Assembly (NCBI GenBank): GCA_946401765.1 | Contig: CAMIVJ010000051.1 | Location: 1 to 11,527, forward strand | Length of the DNA: 11,527 bases | Source: an uncultured bacterium | GTDB lineage: Bacteria; Verrucomicrobiota; Kiritimatiellia; RFP12; UBA1067 | Reading direction: 5' to 3' | Shown here: positions 1-5,740 of the stretch, piece by piece | Numbering within the stretch: position 1 is the stretch's first letter | How the letters are laid out: each line of letters opens with the position of its first letter | The notes under the pieces: model-generated | Databases searched by the model: none | Seen by the model: the letters and a program-made list of their open reading frames with translations, nothing else | What the model was told of the DNA's origin: nothing | Translations under genes and position numbers: made by a program

Positions 1-378
1 GTATGCTTCTTCTTCGGCGGCGGCGCATGCGACCGGATGCTCGGGCGCGAGAGCGCCGCGCGGAACTTTATTGACGTGAACTGCGTGAACACGATGGTGC
101 TGCCCGCAATGGTGCTGCCGCCTCTGGCGGACGGCGACCTCAGGCAGGTGCAGTCCAAGGTTGACGCATTCCTCTTCAAGGTGTTCGATCGCGAGCGGCT
201 TCTTTTCGGCAAGGTGTATAATGCCCTCGTTGAGCGCAAGACAATCGACCGCGCCAGCGTTGGCATTGAGATGCTTGACGACATGTGCGCGTGCGCGAAG
301 CGCGCCTCCTCCGACTACGCGGAACTTCTGAAGTGGTTTGAGGCCTGGCACGCCGGCAAGGCGCCGAAGTTCGCGTAA
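1..378 (+). CDS. C-terminal part of an unrecognised protein (5' end outside window)
   Basis: The frame is open from the first base of the window to a TAA at 376-378, so this is the last 125 residues of a longer protein. The first in-frame ATG, at 37, is probably internal because protein-like sequence (VCFFFGGGACDR) precedes it. The visible part begins with a hydrophobic, glycine-rich run, then an NFIDVNCVN segment and a hydrophobic stretch (TMVLPAMVLPPLA). It ends in a charged, probably helical region with several cysteines (DDMCACAKRA) and a tryptophan pair near the end (KWFEAW). I recognise no family and no catalytic motif. A 7-bp hairpin follows 46 bases after the stop, and the next gene starts 171 bases downstream, so it is probably a separate transcription unit. 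Coding nature is likely from the uninterrupted frame; function is unknown. Confidence 0.6.
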   Translation, partial: VCFFFGGGACDRMLGRESAARNFIDVNCVNTMVLPAMVLPPLADGDLRQVQSKVDAFLFKVFDRERLLFGKVYNALVERKTIDRASVGIEMLDDMCACAKRASSDYAELLKWFEAWHAGKAPKFA

Positions 379-424
379 GGCCGTGATGTGCCGCCCGCGA
401 AGGCGAGCCACGCATTCACGCGAA

Positions 425-445
425 GCGGTTGTTGCATTCAACCGC
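425..445 (+). terminator. Hairpin downstream of the first gene, possible terminator
   Basis: GCGGTTG (425-431) and CAACCGC (439-445) form a perfect 7-bp stem with a 7-base loop, 46 bases after the stop of the upstream gene. There is no T-run after the stem, so it is not a textbook intrinsic terminator. It could also be an operator or an mRNA-end stabilising hairpin. Confidence 0.3.
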
Positions 446-549
446 AGGATGGTGTAAACTGTCTTCATTGTTTTTGAGGTCAAGGGGTATGTCATCACGG
501 AGCGCGGCACGGGAATCTCTATCGTGGTAGAAAAAGGAGAAGGAACGAA

Positions 550-1032
550 ATGACGACAGCGGAAAAACTGGTAAAGATTCTGACGGAAAAGAAGATGACG
601 TGCGCGACTGCGGAATCGTGCACGGGCGGCGGCGTTGGCTACACGATCACGGCAGTTTCCGGCGCGAGCGCCGTCTTCTGGGGCGGCGTGATCAGCTACG
701 ACAACTCGGTGAAGCGTGATGTTCTTGGCGTGCCGGAGGAAGTGCTGGCGACGAAGGGCGCAGTGTCGCCCGAATGCGCGGCGGCGATGGCCGAGGGCGC
801 GCGGCGGCTCTTGAAGACGGATATAGCGGTTTCGCTTACGGGCATTGCCGGTCCGGGCGGTGGCACGGCGGAGAAGCCGGTGGGCCTCGTCTGGTTCGGG
901 CTTGCCTCGTCGTCAAGTACCTCCACCGAAATGAAGATATTCCCAGGTGACCGAGAGAGCGTCCGCGCGTCGGCGATTGAATACGCACTGGGCCTTCTGC
1001 TCAATGCGGCGATCTCGACGCTACCGCTGTAA
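550..1032 (+). CDS. pncC: Nicotinamide-nucleotide amidohydrolase PncC (stand-alone CinA C-terminal domain)
   Basis: This 160-residue protein is a stand-alone CinA C-terminal domain, close in length to E. coli PncC (about 165 residues). The family deamidates nicotinamide mononucleotide to nicotinate mononucleotide plus ammonia. That is a cytoplasmic pyridine-nucleotide salvage step, recycling the NMN released by NAD-dependent DNA ligase and other NAD-consuming enzymes. Family marks seen are the AESCTGG motif with the likely nucleophilic serine at residue 23, the GGVISYDNSVK segment (Y50, K55) expected in the active site, and the glycine-rich TGIAGPGGGTAEKPVG block at residues 97-112. The N-terminal molybdopterin-binding-like domain of full-length CinA is absent. 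The ATG at 550 is preceded by a purine-rich AGGAGAAGGA (535-544), a good ribosome binding site. The gene stands alone, with no strong promoter that I can name; a link to the recBCD operon downstream is not implied. Confidence 0.93.
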   Translation: MTTAEKLVKILTEKKMTCATAESCTGGGVGYTITAVSGASAVFWGGVISYDNSVKRDVLGVPEEVLATKGAVSPECAAAMAEGARRLLKTDIAVSLTGIAGPGGGTAEKPVGLVWFGLASSSSTSTEMKIFPGDRESVRASAIEYALGLLLNAAISTLPL

Positions 1033-1179
1033 TCGCCGGGCATCTCAGTCATCCAGGAAAGAATCGGTTTGTCATCATCTTGCACTTGAGGCGCTTGCAA
1101 GCTAAAGTATTTGCGGAGTATTGTTGACCGTGCAACGTTTCGCGTTCGGAGGAAATTGGCACCGATGTGGACTGAAATA

Positions 1180-1188
1180 TGCTATACT
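1180..1188 (+). promoter_or_regulatory. Extended -10 promoter for the peptidase gene
   Basis: TGCTATACT is an extended -10 element (TGn plus a hexamer matching TATAAT at 5 of 6). A TTGGCA at 1156-1161 resembles a -35 box but lies 21 bases away, too far for a normal spacer. Transcription would begin near 1195, about 20 bases before the chosen start codon at 1217. Its position excludes the upstream in-frame start at 1121. Confidence 0.55.
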
Positions 1189-1203
1189 AACGCCATTGGA
1201 AAA

Positions 1204-1209
1204 GAGAGG
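1204..1209 (+). promoter_or_regulatory. Ribosome binding site deciding the peptidase start
   Basis: GAGAGG ends 7 bases before the ATG at 1217 but only 1 base before the in-frame ATG at 1211. The spacing therefore favours 1217. Confidence 0.5.
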
Positions 1210-1216
1210 CATGAGC

Positions 1217-2032
1217 ATGAAGTTCAACAAGAGGTTTCTTAAAAGAGTTTTGGCGATACCATCGTATTCGTATCGCGAAGAGCGGATGCGCGACTACATA
1301 CTTTCGTTTGCGAAGAAGCGTGGAATCGCGGCAGCGATGGACAAGATCGGGAATGTGTATCTCACCAAGGGGGAGATCGCGAAGGGTGAATACGTGCCGT
1401 GCTTCGTCAATCACATGGACACGGTGCAGGAGCCCCAGTGCGCGTATGTGTTCAGGAATCAATGCCTGCCTGTGCGGGAGCGAAAGAACGAAGAAGGCAA
1501 GACGGAGCTGTACGTCGACGGATACGGCATAGGCGGCGACAACAAGGCGGGCGTCGCGATGGCGCTCGCCCTGGTGGATGTGCTGCCGAAGTGCAAGGCT
1601 GTGTTCTTCGTTGAGGAGGAGATAGGACTCGTAGGCTCGGAAAACATGGACTACGGCTTCCTCAAACACGTCTCTCTGCTCATCACGATGGACTGCTGGG
1701 GACGCGTCCGCACGGCGAGCGAATGGCGCAAGAACAGCGCGAAGATGTATTCACGCAGATTCTACGAGCAGGTTCTCAGGAAAGTGTACGAGCGTCATGG
1801 TGTGACGGTGATGGACCATCCGGCAAACACGGACGTGTGCAAGCTCATGATGAACTGCGACCTCTGCTGCTGCGACATTGGCAACGGCGGATACAAGCCC
1901 CATTGCCCCGATGAGTACGTGTGCGTTGAGGACTCGATCGCCGGTTATGAGCTCATCCTCGACCTCTGCCGCTCGCTGGACGGTCGCCGTGCCTATCGCA
2001 TCACACCAGAGGAACGTGGCGGCTTTGTTTGA
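1217..2032 (+). CDS. Compact M20/M28-type zinc peptidase, PepT-like, without lid domain
   Basis: This 271-residue protein carries the ordered metal-ligand pattern of co-catalytic zinc peptidases. The marks are HMDTV (H66, D68), GGDNKAG (bridging D108), FFVEEEIGLVG (E133 catalytic base, E134 ligand), TMDC (D159) and a C-terminal KPHCPDEYV (H229). The HMDT and GGDNKAG wording is closest to PepT-like M20 tripeptidases and carboxypeptidases. Only about 70 residues separate D159 from H229, so the usual M20 lid/dimerisation domain (around 100 residues or more) seems absent, which is more like M28 enzymes. It has no signal peptide and is probably a cytoplasmic aminopeptidase or dipeptidase; the substrate cannot be told. 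A cysteine-rich CDLCCCD segment (214-220) near the end is unusual. The frame stays open upstream to 1121, but the promoter at 1180-1188 and the ribosome binding site at 1204-1209 point to the ATG at 1217. The gene is separated from recC by 138 bases. Confidence 0.8.
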   Translation: MKFNKRFLKRVLAIPSYSYREERMRDYILSFAKKRGIAAAMDKIGNVYLTKGEIAKGEYVPCFVNHMDTVQEPQCAYVFRNQCLPVRERKNEEGKTELYVDGYGIGGDNKAGVAMALALVDVLPKCKAVFFVEEEIGLVGSENMDYGFLKHVSLLITMDCWGRVRTASEWRKNSAKMYSRRFYEQVLRKVYERHGVTVMDHPANTDVCKLMMNCDLCCCDIGNGGYKPHCPDEYVCVEDSIAGYELILDLCRSLDGRRAYRITPEERGGFV

Positions 2033-2115
2033 CGGCTGTGCTTGACTTTCGATGCGCTGTATGCAGGTGCGAAGGCAGAAGTGCTTTTCTGAATTAGGGT
2101 GTGCAACCAAAGGCG

Positions 2116-2135
2116 ATTCTCTAGCGATTGAGAAT
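2116..2135. promoter_or_regulatory. Dyad upstream of the recCBD operon, candidate operator
   Basis: ATTCTC (2116-2121) and GAGAAT (2130-2135) form a perfect 6-base inverted repeat with an 8-base spacer, 35 bases before the recC start in an otherwise unremarkable 138-base gap. The geometry resembles a dimeric repressor site, but it does not match the E. coli (CTGT-N8-ACAG) or Bacillus LexA box. I could not find a convincing -35/-10 pair next to it. A single short dyad of this size can occur by chance. Confidence 0.25.
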
Positions 2136-2170
2136 GTTAATTAGTCCAGGACCTGAAAACGGAAATAGCC

Positions 2171-5100
2171 ATGGCATTGAAAGTATACTACAGTGATAGA
2201 ATCGAAGACCTTGCGGTGCATCTGAAGGATCGGTTGATAGCGGAACGGCAGCGTAGCGATCCATTTGTCTTTTCGCAGGTGGTCGTGCCGAACACTAACA
2301 TCGCCAAGTGGCTGCAGATACGCGTGTTTGCCAAAGAGCAGAAGCTTTGCGCGGGAATCAAGTTCCCGTTCATCGAACAACGTCTAACCGAGCTGATGTC
2401 GGCGAACCTCCCCGAAGGAACCCCGTTCTCGCTCTTGCCGGACAACGCCTACGCGAACGCCATTATGTCCGCATTGCTCGCCACAAGGGATTCGCTTGAA
2501 GAGTTCGACGCCCTTGCACCGCTTCGCGCATACATCTCAGGCGATGACGGCAGAGGCGAGTTGAGGATCGTCACGCAGCGCCAGGCCCGGATGGCCTGGC
2601 AGCTCGCCGTGAAGATGGCAGACCTCATGGACCAGTATGAAGTGCGCCGACCGGAGATCGTGGAGAGATGGGTTATGGGAGGCGGCGGTAGCGGGGCGAC
2701 CGCCTTACCGAGGGGGGGAGCGGATGAGATAGAGGCTGCGGAGGCCGCGTTGGCGCGGATTCTCTGGGGACAAAGCGGCGTATTCCCACCTGACGGCGAA
2801 AGGTTGTCGTTGCGGCAGCTGTACGACCGCGTTTGCTCCACCCCGCCCAATGGTAATCGGCAGACGATTTACTTCTTTGGTCATTCCACGCTATCGCTCC
2901 TTCAGGTAAAGATCCTTGTGTGGCTTGCGCGTACGCACGATGTGGTGTTCTACCACAACAATGTCTGCCTTGAGTACTGGGGCGACATTGAGACGAAGGC
3001 GGAACGCATCAATCGTCTTGGCAGTAGCCATGCAGAAGAAGAGGATTTGTCCGTGGAGAACCCACTGCTCCAGCAATGGGGCGTGGCCGGACGTGAGACA
3101 ATGCGTCTTCTCGTTGAACTGGAGGAAGAGAACGACGGGCAAATCGACTTCGAGTGGACGTGCGTGGCCGATTCCGAATCCGCGCGACCACTCACGCTGC
3201 TTGGACGAATCCAGGAGTCCATCTGCCACCGAACGAGCGAAGTCGAAAGAGTACCGCAGGATGCTTCGCTTCAGGTCGTCGGCGCACCGGGAATCAGACG
3301 CGAGGTGGAGATGGTGTACAACGCCATAATCGGAAGCGTCTGGAAGCCGAAGGACTCCGGTGAGCGTCCATGGCCAGACTGCAGTTTTTCCGACATCGCC
3401 GTGCTAGTGCCCGACATGGCCACATACCGCCCAATCATCGAGGCTGTGTTCGACGCGCGCGGCGAGGTGCCGTATGGGCTCATCGACACGACTGCGTCGG
3501 AGGACAGCAAGTTCCTCGCTGGATTCCTAGCCCTCGCCGATCTGTCACGCCGCGGACTTACGCGAGAGACGTTGTTCGCCGTGCTGGACAACCCATGCGT
3601 TCAGAAGGCGCTGGATTATTCCGCCGCTGATGTCACGAACTGGAAAGAACTGACCGCCGCGATAGGCGCGTTCGATGGTTTCGAAGGACGTGATGGAGAG
3701 TCGATGTTCAACTGGGACTGGGCGCTTTCGCGTCTCCGCCTGGCGCGTGTGGCCGACAGTCTGCCGGTCGTAGGCGAACCTGACGAAGACTTGCCTCTTG
3801 TCGGCGAGGGCGGTGACTCGGCGCTGCGGCTTTCCGAGATCGTTGAGCTTCTGTACCGCAAGACGCAGGCGGCTTTCCGCAGTGGCGCGGATCGCCGTAC
3901 GCTGCCGTGCGCCGTTGAGCTGTTCGACCAGGACCGGGGTCCGAACTGGGCGTACGTGCTTACACGGCTGATGAACGACTTCCTCGCCGTGCCCGATGAC
4001 GACCTTCTTGAGTGCAACGTGCAACGTCAGATCGTACAGGCGCTGAACGGCCTCGCGTCCCTCCCCGGTGTTCAAGACTGTGAAGTGGCGTTGGCGGCGG
4101 TGGAGCAGTTCGTTGGCGGAATATCCTGCCGCCGGGGCGGCTACCTCACGCACGGCGTGACCGTGGCGGGCCTGCAGCCGATGCGTCCAGTGCCGTTCAA
4201 GCAGGTGTTCGTGCTGGGCCTGGGCGCGAACGGTTTTCCCGGACGCACCAGCTCTACAACGCTTGACGTGCGCGGGGCGGGGTGGCGCCTTGGCGACACC
4301 GCCCTGCCGAAGGTCAACCGCTACCTTTTCCTGGAGACGGTGATGTCGGCGAGGGATCGACTTGTCTTATCCTATCAGAACCGCGACATTGAAAAGGATG
4401 CGGAACTGTTCCCGGCTGGAATCGTGCGTGAACTCGAGGACTTCGCAAGTGCGGCCATCATCAAGGAGCCGTTCAAGGAGTTCAAGGACTATCCGCTGCT
4501 GGAACGTGGAGAGCTTGATGGAAAGGGTTTCAGTCCAGTCTGCGACGTGGCATGGGTGAAGGATGATCCGCAGGCGGGGATTCTGCCCACATATTCGAAG
4601 CTCGCGCGCATGATGGCGCGCGAGCGGATTGGAGCGGCAGGACCATTTCTTGGCGTTGCCATTGGTAGTGCGGAGTGTCCTCACTCCGCCGCTGACGAAG
4701 CGGATTCCTTCCATCCTGAATCTAACTGTGAGATCTCGGCCAGGGAATTGGCTGAGTTCCTCAAATCGCCGCTGCGCGCCGTGCTGAGCGGGCGCCTAGG
4801 AGTTGCGATCGAGGGCTATCGCGACAGGGAACTGGATGCAGATTCGCCGCTCGGAGTGTCCAGCGGACCGGCCGAATGGAAACTTGAAGGTGCGACACTT
4901 GACGGTGATGACGGCTTTGAAAGATTGTTTCGCCAGATGCAGCTTGCGGGAGAACTGCCTGCGGGCTTCATCGGGGATTTCGCAAAGGAGAGCCTCGTCG
5001 CAGGATTGTCGGATTCGCTTGATGCGCTGCGCGAATTCGCAGAGTCGTTTGGCGTGAAGAAAGGTGTTGACCTCGCCTCGCTCACTTCGCGGCAGCGTGT

Positions 5101-5740
5101 TCCCGCAATGATAAAGCCCGCCGACGGCAAGTCCGTGAAAGTTCAGTACGTGGCCGAAACTCCGAACTGGACCGAATCCGAAGATGGCGTCTCCGTGCTG
5201 GTGACGGGTTATCTTAAGGAAGTGTCGGAAAGATCGCGGCCGATCGACCGAACGCTCGCGCCGTTCATTGCCTTTCTCATGCACCTGACGGATGGTGCTT
5301 ATGCAGATATAGTTACGCCTCAGACCCTGCGCGTGGGCGTGATCGACATTGCAAATGGGACGACTGCATCCTGGCGATGGAGCGTTGTGCCTGCGGAGGC
5401 AAAAGACTATCTAGAAGAGCTTACGTTGCACTACCGTGATTTTCTTGGCGCCACCAAGCGGCCATCCAGGTATAAGGACTTCACATACAGGAAACTTGCA
5501 AAGGCGCTAGAATGGGATCAAGACTGCGACTGGAACGGCATTCTGGAGAGGTTGACGGCGAAGGAGTGGCATGGCAACGCAAAGAAAAAGAGCTTCAACA
5601 ATGCGCTGGTCGTGGAGCTGGCTTTAGAAGAGTGTAGGTGCGATCCGACGGCGGAGGAACTGAAGGATCTGTACGAGAAGTTCTATAGTCTGCCGATGTC
5701 GGGAAAGCTGGATGACGCGGGGATGGGAGGTGCGCAATGA
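2171..5740 (+). CDS. recC: Exodeoxyribonuclease V gamma subunit RecC
   Basis: This 1189-residue protein is slightly longer than E. coli RecC (1122). RecC is the catalytically inactive helicase- and nuclease-fold scaffold of RecBCD. It splits the DNA strands, guides the 3' strand towards the nuclease, and in E. coli recognises Chi. Family segments seen in order are an N-terminal KVYYSDRIEDLA; VVVPNTNIAKWLQ at 37-49; YWGDI at 269-273; NPLLQQWG with GRETMRLLVELE from 297; QPMRPVPFK at 669 followed by VLGLGANGFPGR; NRYLFLETVMSARDRL and LFPAGIVREL in the second inactive helicase region; and the C-terminal LAEFLKSPLRAVLSGRLGV and ERLFRQMQLAGELPAG of the nuclease-like domain. The ATG at 2171 matches the family N-terminus, although its ribosome binding site (ACGGAAA) is weak. 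The TGA overlaps the recB ATG. Two palindromes lie inside the gene, at residues 172-180 and 834-840, in poorly conserved stretches. No Chi sequence can be inferred. Confidence 0.95.
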   Translation: MALKVYYSDRIEDLAVHLKDRLIAERQRSDPFVFSQVVVPNTNIAKWLQIRVFAKEQKLCAGIKFPFIEQRLTELMSANLPEGTPFSLLPDNAYANAIMSALLATRDSLEEFDALAPLRAYISGDDGRGELRIVTQRQARMAWQLAVKMADLMDQYEVRRPEIVERWVMGGGGSGATALPRGGADEIEAAEAALARILWGQSGVFPPDGERLSLRQLYDRVCSTPPNGNRQTIYFFGHSTLSLLQVKILVWLARTHDVVFYHNNVCLEYWGDIETKAERINRLGSSHAEEEDLSVENPLLQQWGVAGRETMRLLVELEEENDGQIDFEWTCVADSESARPLTLLGRIQESICHRTSEVERVPQDASLQVVGAPGIRREVEMVYNAIIGSVWKPKDSGERPWPDCSFSDIAVLVPDMATYRPIIEAVFDARGEVPYGLIDTTASEDSKFLAGFLALADLSRRGLTRETLFAVLDNPCVQKALDYSAADVTNWKELTAAIGAFDGFEGRDGESMFNWDWALSRLRLARVADSLPVVGEPDEDLPLVGEGGDSALRLSEIVELLYRKTQAAFRSGADRRTLPCAVELFDQDRGPNWAYVLTRLMNDFLAVPDDDLLECNVQRQIVQALNGLASLPGVQDCEVALAAVEQFVGGISCRRGGYLTHGVTVAGLQPMRPVPFKQVFVLGLGANGFPGRTSSTTLDVRGAGWRLGDTALPKVNRYLFLETVMSARDRLVLSYQNRDIEKDAELFPAGIVRELEDFASAAIIKEPFKEFKDYPLLERGELDGKGFSPVCDVAWVKDDPQAGILPTYSKLARMMARERIGAAGPFLGVAIGSAECPHSAADEADSFHPESNCEISARELAEFLKSPLRAVLSGRLGVAIEGYRDRELDADSPLGVSSGPAEWKLEGATLDGDDGFERLFRQMQLAGELPAGFIGDFAKESLVAGLSDSLDALREFAESFGVKKGVDLASLTSRQRVPAMIKPADGKSVKVQYVAETPNWTESEDGVSVLVTGYLKEVSERSRPIDRTLAPFIAFLMHLTDGAYADIVTPQTLRVGVIDIANGTTASWRWSVVPAEAKDYLEELTLHYRDFLGATKRPSRYKDFTYRKLAKALEWDQDCDWNGILERLTAKEWHGNAKKKSFNNALVVELALEECRCDPTAEELKDLYEKFYSLPMSGKLDDAGMGGAQ
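2686..2710 (+). repeat. In-frame palindrome in recC, candidate dispersed repeat
   Basis: CGGTA (2686-2690) pairs with TACCG (2706-2710). Immediately inside it GCGG (2691-2694) pairs with CCGC (2700-2703). The result is a 9-bp stem with a 2-base bulge (2704-2705) and a 5-base loop, flanked by G-rich runs. It encodes a glycine-rich GGSGATALPRGG peptide (about residues 172-183). From recalled sequence, E. coli RecC is shorter here, between a conserved RP-W segment and the next helix. Insertion of a repeat unit is an inference. Confidence 0.4.
4670..4689 (+). repeat. In-frame perfect palindrome in recC, candidate dispersed repeat
   Basis: GCGGAGTG (4670-4677) and CACTCCGC (4682-4689) form a perfect 8-bp stem around a TCCT loop. 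It encodes AECPHSA (residues 834-840) in a low-conservation linker just before the C-terminal nuclease-like domain of RecC. A perfect stem with a 4-base loop in a tolerant protein region suggests an inserted palindromic element rather than selected coding sequence. Confidence 0.45.

Noticed and set aside
432..460. TTGCAT / TAAACT pair with a 17-base spacer before pncC
   Set aside because: The hexamers match consensus at only 3 and 4 of 6 positions and the first overlaps a hairpin. Too weak to call a promoter.
458..553. 31-codon open frame ending in a TGA that overlaps the pncC ATG (ATGA)
   Set aside because: It follows an in-frame TAA and has no ATG, GTG or TTG early enough to make a peptide; only rare start codons such as ATT would serve. 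Taken as chance, or as an old gene remnant at most.
1090..1105. GCTTGCAAGC palindrome after pncC as a terminator
   Set aside because: A continuous 10-base palindrome with no loop and no T-run does not form a terminator hairpin.
1156..1170. TGGCAC as part of a sigma-54 promoter
   Set aside because: No matching TTGCA-type -12 element at the required distance; the extended -10 nearby explains transcription better.
1121..1216. Upstream extension of the peptidase to a TTG at 1121
   Set aside because: The extended -10 promoter at 1180-1188 and the ribosome binding site at 1204-1209 lie inside this stretch, and the residues do not look like the family N-terminus.
2580..2600. GCCAGGCC / GGCCTGGC 8-bp hairpin with a CGGAT loop in recC, resembling the recB palindromes
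   Set aside because: It encodes part of a segment (RQARMAWQLAVKMADLMDQY, conserved with E. coli RecC as I recall it), so it is better explained as ordinary coding sequence than as an inserted repeat.
3545..4153. 202-codon frame on the minus strand inside recC, and other long antisense frames in recB and recD
   Set aside because: They are shadows caused by G+C-rich codon usage in confirmed rec genes; no ribosome binding sites or recognisable families.
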